Position numbers and translations under genes: made by a program. Of a stretch of 64,000 nucleotides of DNA, positions 22,873-33,091 are shown in pieces (position 1 is the first letter of the stretch; the number at the start of each line of letters is the position of its first letter). The notes below the pieces were generated by a model. The model worked only from the letters and a program-made list of their open reading frames with translations. It had not been told where the DNA came from and ran no database searches. Origin of the DNA: an uncultured Bacteroidota bacterium (GTDB taxonomy: Bacteria > Bacteroidota > Bacteroidia > Flavobacteriales > Flavobacteriaceae); the NCBI GenBank assembly GCA_902515395.1, contig CABXUL010000004.1, positions 10,001-74,000 of the forward strand, written 5' to 3'.

Positions 22873-22908
22873 CTGAGGATTAGAGTATCCTTAGAGGTTC
22901 TTTTTTTA
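22873..22908 (+). terminator. Putative terminator between DUF2795-like gene and secA
   Basis: CTGAGGAT-TAGAGT-ATCCTTAG stem (one G-U) then AGAGGTTCTTTTTTT. Confidence 0.45.
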
Positions 22909-22938
22909 TTTATTTTTATTAAGATTTAAACCAAACCA

Positions 22939-25900
22939 ATGGGTCTATTAAATTCAGTTTTAAAAATTTTTGTAGGGGATAAAACCAAAAAAGACCTTGC
23001 TGGGATTTTGCCAATTGTAAGTGAAATCAATAAATACTTTGATTCATACAATTTATTGACTAATGATCAATTGAGAAATAAAACCCTTGGATTTAAGGAT
23101 CTACTCAACAAAAATCTTAATGAAATTGAAGGTAGAGTCAAAAAGCTGAAAGAAGAAATCAACCAAACAGAAGATATTGACCACAAGGAGAACTTATACC
23201 AGCAAGTTGATGATTTGACAATAAAAATTAGAGAAATTACTGCTGATACATTAGAAAAAATATTACCAGAGGCCTTTGCAGTAGTAAAAGAAACTGCTCG
23301 GAGATTTTTAGAAAATAGTAAAATAGAAGTAACGGCAAGCGAATTTGATAGAATGCTGTCTCAAAATAAGTCTTACATAAAATTAAATGGAGAAAAAGCC
23401 CAATGGTCAAATTCTTGGGATGCAGCTGGAAAGCCAATCGTTTGGGATATGATCCATTATGATGTTCAACTTATTGGAGGTATTGTAATGCATCGAGGAA
23501 AAATTGCTGAAATGCAGACTGGAGAGGGTAAAACCTTAGTTGCATCATTACCTATATACCTTAATGCCTTAACTGGACGTGGTGTTCACCTTGTAACAGT
23601 CAATGATTATTTAGCTAAGCGAGACAGTGCTTGGATGGGACCATTGTTTGAGTTTCATGGTCTTAGTATCGACTGCATTGATTATTATAGGCCAAACAGT
23701 CAGGAGCGAAAAAAAGCTTACCTAGCTGATATCACATATGGAACAAATAATGAATTTGGATTTGATTACCTCAGAGACAACATGGCTCATACCCCAGATG
23801 ATTTGGTGCAGCCCAAACACCACTTTGCAATCGTAGATGAAGTTGATTCTGTTCTGGTTGATGATGCTAGAACTCCATTGATTATCTCAGGACCAACACC
23901 TGAAGGTGAAAGACACGAATTTGACCTTCTAAAACCAAAAGTGTCCTCATTAGTTTCCAACCAGCGAAACTACTTAACAGGAGTTTTAACGGAAGCTAAG
24001 AAAAAAATTAGTGCAGGTGATGCTAAAGAAGGAGGTATTCTTCTTTTAAGAGTCTTCAGAGGTTTACCGAAAAATAAAAGTTTAATTAAGTTTTTAAGTC
24101 AAGAAGGCGTACGTCAACTACTGCAAAAGACTGAAAATTATTATATGCAGGATAATAACAGAGAAATGCATCAAATCGATTCAGAACTGCTATTCACAAT
24201 AGATGAAAAAAATAACCAAATAGAGTTAACAGATAAGGGAATAGAAACTCTATCATCAGACGCTGAAGATAAAAACTTTTTCGTTCTACCTGATATAGGA
24301 GGGGAGATTGCCAAAATAGAAGCTAAAGAACTCGATCCAAAAAAAGAAACCGAATTAAAAGAGGAATTATTCAAGGACTTCAGCGTCAAAGGAGAGCGTA
24401 TTCATGCAATGAATCAGTTACTTAAAGCTTACACACTCTTTGAAAAAGACATTGAATATGTAGTTATGGAAAATAAGGTCATGATTGTCGATGAGCAAAC
24501 TGGCCGAATAATGGATGGAAGACGTTATTCTGATGGACTCCACCAAGCAATTGAAGCGAAAGAAAACGTAAAAATTGAGGCAGCAACTCAAACATTCGCT
24601 ACAATTACTCTACAAAATTATTTCAGAATGTATGAAAAACTTTCTGGTATGACTGGAACAGCAATAACTGAAGCGGGTGAGTTCTGGGAAATTTATAAAC
24701 TAGATGTGATTGAAATTCCGACTAATCGACCAATTAAAAGGAAAGATAGAGACGATTTAATTTACAAAACAAAAAGAGAGAAATACAATGCAGTAATCGA
24801 GGAAGTCACCTCACTTTCTAAAGCTGGAAGACCTGTCTTAATTGGTACTACCTCGGTCGAGATCTCTGAACTTTTGAGTAAAATGCTTCAAATTAGAAAA
24901 GTGCACCATAATGTATTAAACGCGAAACTTCATAAAAAAGAGGCCGATATAGTTGCAGAAGCAGGAAACCCAGGTGTTGTTACCATTGCTACTAATATGG
25001 CTGGTCGAGGAACAGATATTAAGCTTTCCGATGAAGTTAAAAATTCTGGGGGATTAGCAATTGTTGGAACAGAAAGGCATGACTCTCGTCGAGTAGATCG
25101 TCAACTTAGAGGTCGATCTGGAAGACAGGGTGATCCAGGAAGTTCTCAATTCTATGTTTCTTTGGAGGATAATTTAATGCGACTATTTGGATCAGAACGC
25201 GTAGCCAAAGTTATGGATAGAATGGGCCTTGAAGAGGGTGAAGTAATTCAGCATTCTATGATGACAAAGTCTATTGAACGTGCTCAGAAAAAAGTAGAAG
25301 AAAATAATTTCGGTATACGAAAAAGATTATTGGAGTATGATGATGTTATGAACGCTCAGCGTGAAGTAATTTATAAAAGAAGAAAACATGCGCTTAGTGG
25401 TACTAGGTTAAAGCTGGATATTGCCAATATACTATATGACACTATACAAGAAATAGTATTGACCAATAAGGCTTCAAGTGATTATAAAAACTTTGAATTT
25501 GAAGTCATTAGTAATTTTTCCATTACATCGCCTATAGACTCAGAGGGGTTTAAGGAAACTTCTGAAAATGATATTATTAATGAACTATTTAATCTACTTA
25601 ATCAACATTACAGCAAAAAAATTGCTTCAAATGCAGCTTTGGCTTTTCCTGTTATCAAAAATGTTTATGAGAGACCCGGTAATACTTATGAAAGAATTGT
25701 AGTTCCTTTTACAGACGGTATCAAAACGTTAAATGTAGTTACTGATCTCAAAAAAGCCTATGAAAGTGCAGGTAAATATTTGATTGAGGATTTTGAGCGA
25801 AATATTACTTTGGCATTAATAGACGAGGCTTGGAAGACTCACTTAAGAAAAATGGATGAGCTTAAGCAATCGGTTCAACTAGCTGTTCATGAACAAAAAG

Positions 25901-26301
25901 ATCCTTTACTTATTTATAAGTTTGAAGCCTTTGAGCTTTTCAAATTTATGATCAACAACTTGAATAAGGAAATACTTTCATTTTTATTTAAAGGTGGGTT
26001 ACCTCAACAAAGTGAATCTCAAATTCAAGAAGCTAAAAAAACTGCCACTCCGAAGGGATATAAAACTTCCAAAGATGAAGTTTACAACACAGATGAACTT
26101 GCTCAGAGAAATAGGAGTGCTGGAGCAGGAGCAACTGGATCTCAACGCGCTACCGTAGAAACCATTGTAAGAGAGATGCCAAAAATTGGCAGAAACGAGA
26201 GAGTAATTATTAAAAATATAAGCACTGGAGAAACCAAAACTGTCAAATTCAAACAAGCGGAACCCCTAATCAAAAATGGGGAATGGGTAATAAGCAATTA
26301 A
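22939..26301 (+). CDS. secA: Preprotein translocase subunit SecA
   Basis: MQTGEGKTLVASLP, VNDYLAKRD, VDEVDSVLVDDARTPLIISG, ATNMAGRGTDIKL, RQLRGRSGRQGDPGSSQFY. Confidence 0.98.
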   Translation: MGLLNSVLKIFVGDKTKKDLAGILPIVSEINKYFDSYNLLTNDQLRNKTLGFKDLLNKNLNEIEGRVKKLKEEINQTEDIDHKENLYQQVDDLTIKIREITADTLEKILPEAFAVVKETARRFLENSKIEVTASEFDRMLSQNKSYIKLNGEKAQWSNSWDAAGKPIVWDMIHYDVQLIGGIVMHRGKIAEMQTGEGKTLVASLPIYLNALTGRGVHLVTVNDYLAKRDSAWMGPLFEFHGLSIDCIDYYRPNSQERKKAYLADITYGTNNEFGFDYLRDNMAHTPDDLVQPKHHFAIVDEVDSVLVDDARTPLIISGPTPEGERHEFDLLKPKVSSLVSNQRNYLTGVLTEAKKKISAGDAKEGGILLLRVFRGLPKNKSLIKFLSQEGVRQLLQKTENYYMQDNNREMHQIDSELLFTIDEKNNQIELTDKGIETLSSDAEDKNFFVLPDIGGEIAKIEAKELDPKKETELKEELFKDFSVKGERIHAMNQLLKAYTLFEKDIEYVVMENKVMIVDEQTGRIMDGRRYSDGLHQAIEAKENVKIEAATQTFATITLQNYFRMYEKLSGMTGTAITEAGEFWEIYKLDVIEIPTNRPIKRKDRDDLIYKTKREKYNAVIEEVTSLSKAGRPVLIGTTSVEISELLSKMLQIRKVHHNVLNAKLHKKEADIVAEAGNPGVVTIATNMAGRGTDIKLSDEVKNSGGLAIVGTERHDSRRVDRQLRGRSGRQGDPGSSQFYVSLEDNLMRLFGSERVAKVMDRMGLEEGEVIQHSMMTKSIERAQKKVEENNFGIRKRLLEYDDVMNAQREVIYKRRKHALSGTRLKLDIANILYDTIQEIVLTNKASSDYKNFEFEVISNFSITSPIDSEGFKETSENDIINELFNLLNQHYSKKIASNAALAFPVIKNVYERPGNTYERIVVPFTDGIKTLNVVTDLKKAYESAGKYLIEDFERNITLALIDEAWKTHLRKMDELKQSVQLAVHEQKDPLLIYKFEAFELFKFMINNLNKEILSFLFKGGLPQQSESQIQEAKKTATPKGYKTSKDEVYNTDELAQRNRSAGAGATGSQRATVETIVREMPKIGRNERVIIKNISTGETKTVKFKQAEPLIKNGEWVISN

Positions 26302-26330
26302 ATTTATAAATTGATAAAGTTTAAAATTTT

Positions 26331-27596
26331 TTGATGGAGGTTTATGCAAATGTCTTATTATGGGTGGTCCCAATGTTCATAATTTTAATTGTTATTGAAA
26401 TTGTGTATGGGCATATTAAGAAAAAACAGACTCATACTTTCATGGATACCCTTTCCAGCCTAAGCTCAGGAATGACAAATATACTTAAAGATATCTTGGG
26501 ATTAGTTGTTGTAATTATTTCCTATCCATATTTACTCAGTAAACTATCTGTTTACAATATGGAAAACAATGTTTTAGTTTATATCGTAGCATTTATATGT
26601 TTAGATTTTTCAGGCTACTGGACACATCGCTTAAATCATAAAATCAATCTTTTTTGGAATCAACATATTATTCATCATAGTAGTGAGGAATTTAACCTAG
26701 CTTGTGCATTGCGACAAAGTTTTTCTGATCTATTAGGGTATACTGCACTATTTTTAATTCCAGCCGCAGTTTTAGGAGTTCCATCAGATGTTATTACCCT
26801 TTTGGCTCCCGTGCATTTATTTGGTCAGTTTTGGTATCACACACAACATATTGGAAAATTAGGATTCTTAGAATACTTTTTAGTGACCCCATCGCAGCAC
26901 CGTGTTCATCACGCTATTAATCCAATTTATATAGACAAAAATCTAGCTCCTATTTTTTGTATATGGGATCGATGGTTTGGAACATTTCAAGAAGAATTAG
27001 AGGATGTGCCTCCTGTTTATGGTGTACTTAAACCTGTTCGAACTTGGAATCCTTTGATTATAAATTTTCAACACCTTTGGGGTTTAATTTTTGATGCTTG
27101 GCATACTCGCTCCATTAAAGAGAAATTGACCCTATGGTGGAAGCCTACAGGGTATCGCCCTGAAGATGTGAAGAAAAGATTCCCTCGAAATACCATTACC
27201 TCAGCAGATAAAATGGAAAAGTACAATCCTGAATCGGGAGGTTTATTGAAAAGCTGGGCTATGTTTCAATGGCTCGGGACCACCTTAATGCTTTTACTCC
27301 TTTTAGCAAACTATTCCTCTTTTGGAAATTTACAAACTTTACTTTTTGGTGGAGTTATATTGCTGAGTATATTTGGGTATACCTCTGTCATGGATCGTCA
27401 AACTTGGGCCTTTAGCTTTGAATTGGTAAGAAATCTTATAGGATTATTATTTTTTATCATTCCTTCACAATTTGAATTTTACTTATCCACAATACCTTGG
27501 TTATTTTATTTTGGATTGGCCTATTTTAGTTTAAGTCTTTTGGGTTGGTCCATAATTGACAAGAGATTGAAAATAAAATTACTTAATGAGGGCTAA
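26331..27596 (+). CDS. Sterol desaturase / fatty acid hydroxylase superfamily membrane protein
   Basis: Multi-TM with histidine boxes HRLNHKINLFWNQHIIHHSSEEFN and HRVHHAINP. Confidence 0.9.
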   Translation: MMEVYANVLLWVVPMFIILIVIEIVYGHIKKKQTHTFMDTLSSLSSGMTNILKDILGLVVVIISYPYLLSKLSVYNMENNVLVYIVAFICLDFSGYWTHRLNHKINLFWNQHIIHHSSEEFNLACALRQSFSDLLGYTALFLIPAAVLGVPSDVITLLAPVHLFGQFWYHTQHIGKLGFLEYFLVTPSQHRVHHAINPIYIDKNLAPIFCIWDRWFGTFQEELEDVPPVYGVLKPVRTWNPLIINFQHLWGLIFDAWHTRSIKEKLTLWWKPTGYRPEDVKKRFPRNTITSADKMEKYNPESGGLLKSWAMFQWLGTTLMLLLLLANYSSFGNLQTLLFGGVILLSIFGYTSVMDRQTWAFSFELVRNLIGLLFFIIPSQFEFYLSTIPWLFYFGLAYFSLSLLGWSIIDKRLKIKLLNEG

Positions 27597-28734
27597 AAAA
27601 AAAGTACTCTTGTTAGGTCCTGCTCACCCCTACCGAGGCGGCATTGCAGATACTCAAAATTATTTAGCACAAAATATATCAAGACTAGGACATGAAGTTT
27701 TGGTCTTTACTTTCAAATATCAATATCCTAAATTACTTTTCCCAGGTAAAACTCAATACAACTCAATTCCAGCGCCAAAAGGAATTAATATTAAAAGAAA
27801 AGTTCATAGTATAAACCCTTTGAATTGGATCAAGACTTCAAATGAAATCAATCAATACGATCCCGACATAGTTTTGTTTCGTTATTGGACCCCATTTCTT
27901 GCTCCATGTTGGAACTGGATCTCAAAAAGACTGTCTTCGAATATAAAAAAAATAGCCGTTGTTGATAACTGGATTCCACATGAGAGAAAACCATGGGATC
28001 ATATATTGAATGATTTATTTGCAAAAAGAATGGATGCCTTTGTCACACTATCTAAAGCGGTTTCTGACGAAATAGAAGTTGATAAGCCTAGCACCCATAT
28101 ATGGTCCGGATTTCACCCAATTGGAGAGAACCTCCCTCATATTATTACAAAAGCGCAAGCTAGGAAAAATTTAGGGTGGTCAAAGGAGAAAAAAATTGTT
28201 TTATTTTTTGGTCTGATAAGAAAATATAAGGGGTTGGATTTATTGATCGAAGCTTTTTCAAAAGCACCACTAAAATCATCAGAAACATTGCTTGCAATTG
28301 TTGGAGAGTCTTATGAGAAAAAAGAAAAATATACTGATTTAATTCAGAAATTAGAATTAGAGGATCGCATAATCTGTGATTTTAATTATGCTAATGCCGA
28401 GCAAACAAGAGACGTTATATGCGCAGCTGATGTAGTGGCTCAAACTTATAAAGGAGCAACTCAAAGTGGTGTCACTCCACTCGCTTATTATTATAAAACT
28501 CCAATTTTAGTTTCTAACCTACCAGGTTTAATGGCACCTATTGAAAAAGATGGGACAGGTGTTGTAACAGAAAAAACTCCAGAGAAAATAGCTAATAATC
28601 TATATGAAATACTTAAAGAGAAAAAACTTTTATATTATCAAAAAAATATAAGTCAAACATTTAAAAATTATAGTTGGCAATCCTATTGTAAATCAATGTT
28701 TAATTTTATTGATGGTATCCAAAAAGGTGAATAA
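27586..28734 (+). CDS. Glycosyltransferase (GT4-like)
   Basis: HPYRGGIADTQNYLAQNISRLGHEV, KIVLFFGLIRKYKGLDLLIEAF, GATQSGVTPLAYYYKTPIL; overlaps preceding stop by 11 nt. Confidence 0.9.
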   Translation: MRAKKKVLLLGPAHPYRGGIADTQNYLAQNISRLGHEVLVFTFKYQYPKLLFPGKTQYNSIPAPKGINIKRKVHSINPLNWIKTSNEINQYDPDIVLFRYWTPFLAPCWNWISKRLSSNIKKIAVVDNWIPHERKPWDHILNDLFAKRMDAFVTLSKAVSDEIEVDKPSTHIWSGFHPIGENLPHIITKAQARKNLGWSKEKKIVLFFGLIRKYKGLDLLIEAFSKAPLKSSETLLAIVGESYEKKEKYTDLIQKLELEDRIICDFNYANAEQTRDVICAADVVAQTYKGATQSGVTPLAYYYKTPILVSNLPGLMAPIEKDGTGVVTEKTPEKIANNLYEILKEKKLLYYQKNISQTFKNYSWQSYCKSMFNFIDGIQKGE

Positions 28735-28764
28735 AACTTAATTTGTAATTTTAAAAAAATAATA

Positions 28765-30219
28765 ATGAAAAACCTTTTAATTTCACTGTATCTTTTTTTA
28801 TCATTCTCTTGTAATTATGAGGGAGAAAAAGAAACCAATAGACCTCCAAATGTTGTTATTGTTTTTACTGATGATCAAGGTTATCAGGATTTAAGCTGTT
28901 TCGGTTCTCCAAATATAATTACGCCCAATTTAGATCAAATGGCAAAAGAAGGGATTCGCCTTACCAGTTATTATTCCGCTCAAGCTGTTTGTTCAGCATC
29001 TAGGGCAGGCCTGTTAACTGGTTGCTATCCAAATAGGATTGGAATATCTGGAGCATTGTCCCCTAGGTCAAATCACGGTATTAACTCAGGGGAAACTACA
29101 CTAGCTGAAATGCTTAAGGCAAATGGATACAGCACAGGAATCTTCGGTAAATGGCATTTAGGTCATCACAGGAAATTTTTACCTAACAATCATGGTTTTG
29201 ATGAATTTCTGGGTATCCCATACTCCAATGACATGTGGCCAGTAGATTATGATGGTAATCAAGTCCCCGCGGATCACAAATTAGCTAAAAGATATCCTCA
29301 ATTGCCTTTTTTCAAAGATTTTGAGGTAATTAAAGAAATACGAACCTTAGAAGACCAAGCAAAATTAACGACAGAGATTACTGAAGCCGCTGTTGATTTT
29401 ATTGATAGAAATAAAGAAAATCCTTTTTTCTTATATGTTCCGCATCCCATGCCCCATACCCCTATTGCGGTTTCAGAAAAATTTAAAGGAAAAAGTGAGC
29501 AGGGGTTATATGGAGATGTTATAATGGAAATTGATTGGTCTGTGGGACAAATACTAGAAAAACTAAAAGAGCACCAGATAGAAGAAAACACAATATTCAT
29601 TTTCACTAGTGATAATGGACCATGGTTAAGTTTTGGAAATCATGCAGGCAGTGCATTGCCGCTAAGAGAGGGAAAAGGTACTGCCTGGGAAGGTGGTCAA
29701 CGAGAGCCCACAATAGTTTATTATCCAAAAAAAATAAGCCCTGGGAGGGCTATTGACACTCCAATAATGGCTATTGATATTTTACCGACTATTGCTGAAA
29801 TTACAAATAGCAAATTACCGAATAAGAAAATAGATGGTAAGAGTGTTTGGAATATTTGGAAGGGTGAGACAGAAAAAAGTCCACATGAAGCCTATTATTT
29901 TTATTACAAAAAGAATGAAATGCATGGTGTTCGTTATAAAAACTGGAAACTTTATTTTCCACATACTTATCGATCACTAAACGGAAGAATGGGAGGTATG
30001 GATGGTTACAAAATTGAATATGATTATGATAACAAGGTTGAAAAAATTGAATTGTATGATTTGACAAAAGATATCAGCGAGACACTAGATGTAGCAAATC
30101 AACATCCAGAAATTGTTAAAAAAATAAAATCCCTTGCTGATAACATGAGAAAAGAACTCGGAGATAAATTATATGGAATTGAAGGTTCAGGAAATAGACA
30201 GGCGGGTAAATTAGATTAA
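28765..30219 (+). CDS. Sulfatase (arylsulfatase-like, probable lipoprotein)
   Basis: PNVVIVFTDDQGYQDLSCFG, FGly-type motif CSASRAGLLTG, GKWHLG, FTSDNGPW; lipobox LSFSC. Confidence 0.93.
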   Translation: MKNLLISLYLFLSFSCNYEGEKETNRPPNVVIVFTDDQGYQDLSCFGSPNIITPNLDQMAKEGIRLTSYYSAQAVCSASRAGLLTGCYPNRIGISGALSPRSNHGINSGETTLAEMLKANGYSTGIFGKWHLGHHRKFLPNNHGFDEFLGIPYSNDMWPVDYDGNQVPADHKLAKRYPQLPFFKDFEVIKEIRTLEDQAKLTTEITEAAVDFIDRNKENPFFLYVPHPMPHTPIAVSEKFKGKSEQGLYGDVIMEIDWSVGQILEKLKEHQIEENTIFIFTSDNGPWLSFGNHAGSALPLREGKGTAWEGGQREPTIVYYPKKISPGRAIDTPIMAIDILPTIAEITNSKLPNKKIDGKSVWNIWKGETEKSPHEAYYFYYKKNEMHGVRYKNWKLYFPHTYRSLNGRMGGMDGYKIEYDYDNKVEKIELYDLTKDISETLDVANQHPEIVKKIKSLADNMRKELGDKLYGIEGSGNRQAGKLD

Positions 30220-30235
30220 TTTTAAAAATGAATCC

Positions 30236-30880
30236 ATGTATATGCTTTTAGGTTTATTATTTCTCTATCAATGTAATCTTAATGCTCCACAAGCTGAAAA
30301 TAGTAAAAATCCGGTTTGGGAACCAATTGAAAATCACCAGGGAATGGCAAAGGCCTATTTTGCATCTGGATGTTTTTGGTGTGTAGAATACATATATGAG
30401 AGTTTAGCAGGAGTTGAAGAGGCTTTCTCGGGATACGCAGGTGGAAAGACCAAAAACCCAAATTACTATCAGATTAACACGGGAAGAACAGGTCATGCCG
30501 AGACTGTTGAAGTAATTTACAACTCTCATATCATTAGTTTTAAAACTCTACTAGAAGTTTTTTTTGATTCCCATGATCCTACATTACTAAACCGGCAGGG
30601 CCCTGATAGAGGTACACAGTACCGTTCGATTGCCTTTTATCAAAACCAAGAGGAAAAAAAGATAATTGTCGATTATATTAACAAATTAACTGCAGAAAGG
30701 ACATTTGACAAAAAGATAGTTACAGAGGTAAAGCCTCTAGAGAAATTTTATTACGCAGAGGAGTACCATCAGGATTATGAAGTAAATAATCCTAATGACC
30801 TGTACATTCTAAATATATCCAAGCCTAGGTTCAATAAGTTTAAAGCTAAATCCTCTGATTTATTGAAAGAGGGGCATTAA
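30236..30880 (+). CDS. msrA: Peptide-methionine (S)-S-oxide reductase
   Basis: FASGCFWCVEYIYESLAGVEEAFSGYAGGKTKNPNYYQINTGRTGHAETVEV, YHQDYE. Confidence 0.95.
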   Translation: MYMLLGLLFLYQCNLNAPQAENSKNPVWEPIENHQGMAKAYFASGCFWCVEYIYESLAGVEEAFSGYAGGKTKNPNYYQINTGRTGHAETVEVIYNSHIISFKTLLEVFFDSHDPTLLNRQGPDRGTQYRSIAFYQNQEEKKIIVDYINKLTAERTFDKKIVTEVKPLEKFYYAEEYHQDYEVNNPNDLYILNISKPRFNKFKAKSSDLLKEGH

Positions 30881-30884
30881 AATA

Positions 30885-31451
30885 TTAATAGATTTTCCTT
30901 GGTGAAATTTTTAACCAGGTCAAGTAAGTAATATATCCCACTAATCCGCCAAAAATAATTCCTGAGATAATGTCTAATGGGTAGTGTACACCTAAATAGA
31001 TTCTGCTGTAAGCCACTGTACTTGCCAAACTAATTAAAATTAGAGGAATTTTCGTAAATCGATTTTTTAAGATTAATGAAAAGAAAACCGCTAGGGCAAA
31101 GGAGTTAGATGCATGACCTGAAAAATACCCGAAACTACCACCACAATTTGGTTTGACTAATCTCACTAAACCCCTGAGGCTAGGTTCATGGCATGGTCGC
31201 AAACGCTGAAAACCATACTTGAAAAGATTGGTAAATTGATCTGTAATTAAAACCAATAATACTGTGAAAATTAAAAGTATCAAAAATGATTTCAAATTGG
31301 TTTTTTTAAGAAAGTAAGTAATTAACAAAACATATACACAAATATTTAGTGATTTGTCGGTAATAGTAATCCAGAACAGATCAAATGAGGGTGAACCCAT
31401 GCCGTTTAGCAATAGGAAGAGTTGACGATCTAAAGCGATAATCTCTTCCAC
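30885..31451 (-). CDS. PAP2-family phosphatase
   Basis: KYGFQRLRPCHEP...FGYFSGHASNSFALAVF...SRIYLGVHYPLDIISG. Confidence 0.92.
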   Translation of the reverse strand: MEEIIALDRQLFLLLNGMGSPSFDLFWITITDKSLNICVYVLLITYFLKKTNLKSFLILLIFTVLLVLITDQFTNLFKYGFQRLRPCHEPSLRGLVRLVKPNCGGSFGYFSGHASNSFALAVFFSLILKNRFTKIPLILISLASTVAYSRIYLGVHYPLDIISGIIFGGLVGYITYLTWLKISPRKIY

Positions 31452-31455
31452 CTAG

Positions 31456-31680
31456 CTATTCAAAATTTTTAATTTCCTTGTCGTAATAGCTAAGAGCCTC
31501 ACCTATAAGTTGAGAAGTTTGGGATTCTAATTCCACACGATCTTCCTTTTCAAATTCCTCCATCCAATGAATCTCATCATTGATTACATTAATTAAAAAT
31601 CGAGGATAAGCAGTGTGAATTACAAAAATAGTGTCTTCAAGCTCTGAACTATCTGCAATTAGGAATTTAGGTAAATGCAT
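31456..31680 (-). CDS. Conserved small protein of unknown function
   Basis: 74-aa acidic ORF tightly packed between PAP2 and MATE genes on the same strand. Confidence 0.6.
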   Translation of the reverse strand: MHLPKFLIADSSELEDTIFVIHTAYPRFLINVINDEIHWMEEFEKEDRVELESQTSQLIGEALSYYDKEIKNFE

Positions 31681-31693
31681 ATATAAAGTTTTA

Positions 31694-33064
31694 TTATTGA
31701 GTGATTAATTTTTTTGTAATATAATGAAATCTAGCAATCAAAAATAGAGCTGAAACTGATAGTCCAATTAGGAGTCCTATCCAAATACCATTAATTTCCC
31801 AATCAGTATAAAGTGCTAAATAATAACTAATTGGAAAACCAATAGTTCCGTAGGCTAAAAAAATAAGAAATGCGGGTAGCCAAACGTCCTGCATTCCCCT
31901 TAATGTAGCCAGAACAACCGCTTGCACTCCATCTGCAATTTGAAAAAATGCAGCAATTAAAATTAGGTCCGCAGCTAATATAATTACTTCAAGTACATCT
32001 TTAGAAATAACTGAATCAGAACTATCAAAATACATCCAGGGTAGAAAATCATGAGCTAATATAAATAGAAGACAAAAAAAGAAGTCCAACAAAAAAATAA
32101 GTAAAAAGTTAGAAATGGCTAACCTTCTCAAATTAAAAAAATCTCCTTTGCCTTTTTCATTTCCTATTCTTATCATAGCTGTTACTCCAACTCCAATCGC
32201 AACCATGTAAGTCATGGAAGATAAATTAAAGGCGATTTGGTTGGCAGCTTGTGCATTTTCACCAAGTAATCCTGACATCCAAATGGCTGAAGTAAAAAAA
32301 GTAACTTCAAAAAACATTTGAAGTGCAGAAGGGAAACCAAGCCCAATAATTTTTTTAAAAATTCTATGAGATAATTTCACTCGAAATAAATTTCTATGAT
32401 ATCTGTTAAAAAGCTTATTCCTATTTATAATATATCCTATAAAAAAAAGCATTATTAAACGGGAAATTAAGGTTCCTATCGCAGCGCCTTCGACCCCCAT
32501 TTGAGGAAAGCCCAATAAACCAAAGATTAATAGATAGTTCAAAATCACATTAATCACATTTCCAACAATTGTAGCATACATTGCTAATCGGGTTTGAAAA
32601 AGACCTTCAGCAAACTGTCTAAATCCTTGAAATCCAACAAGTGGTATTAATGAAATTCCAACCCAAAAAAGATAAGGCTTTGCCAATTTTACAACATCAA
32701 CTGGCTGTCCCATTTGCAATAAAAGAGGCTGGGACATTAAAATTAAACCTGACAACAAGAATCCAAATGATATGCATAAAAATAATCCGTGAACATATAC
32801 TTGTCTAACTTTAGTATGGTTTTTTGCACCAAAAGACTCTGAAATTAAGGGAGTAATTGCAGTGGAAAAACCAATACCTAATGACATTGCAATAAATACA
32901 AAGCTGTTGCCAAGCGAAACAGCGGCAAGCTCTGTTGGACCTAATTGTCCAACCATAATATTATCAATCAACTGAACTATTGTATGACCAAGCATACCAA
33001 TTATAACCGGATAAGCCAATTTTATATTATAGCGAAATTCTTTTGTGTATCTAATTAAGTTCAT
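31694..33064 (-). CDS. MATE family efflux transporter
   Basis: 12-TM-like ORF; IVQLIDNIMVGQLGPTELAAVSLGNSF...EGLFQTRLAMYATIVGNVINVILNYLLIFG. Confidence 0.93.
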   Translation of the reverse strand: MNLIRYTKEFRYNIKLAYPVIIGMLGHTIVQLIDNIMVGQLGPTELAAVSLGNSFVFIAMSLGIGFSTAITPLISESFGAKNHTKVRQVYVHGLFLCISFGFLLSGLILMSQPLLLQMGQPVDVVKLAKPYLFWVGISLIPLVGFQGFRQFAEGLFQTRLAMYATIVGNVINVILNYLLIFGLLGFPQMGVEGAAIGTLISRLIMLFFIGYIINRNKLFNRYHRNLFRVKLSHRIFKKIIGLGFPSALQMFFEVTFFTSAIWMSGLLGENAQAANQIAFNLSSMTYMVAIGVGVTAMIRIGNEKGKGDFFNLRRLAISNFLLIFLLDFFFCLLFILAHDFLPWMYFDSSDSVISKDVLEVIILAADLILIAAFFQIADGVQAVVLATLRGMQDVWLPAFLIFLAYGTIGFPISYYLALYTDWEINGIWIGLLIGLSVSALFLIARFHYITKKLITQ

Positions 33065-33091
33065 TAAGCTTTTCTGAATTTGAAAAAAAAA

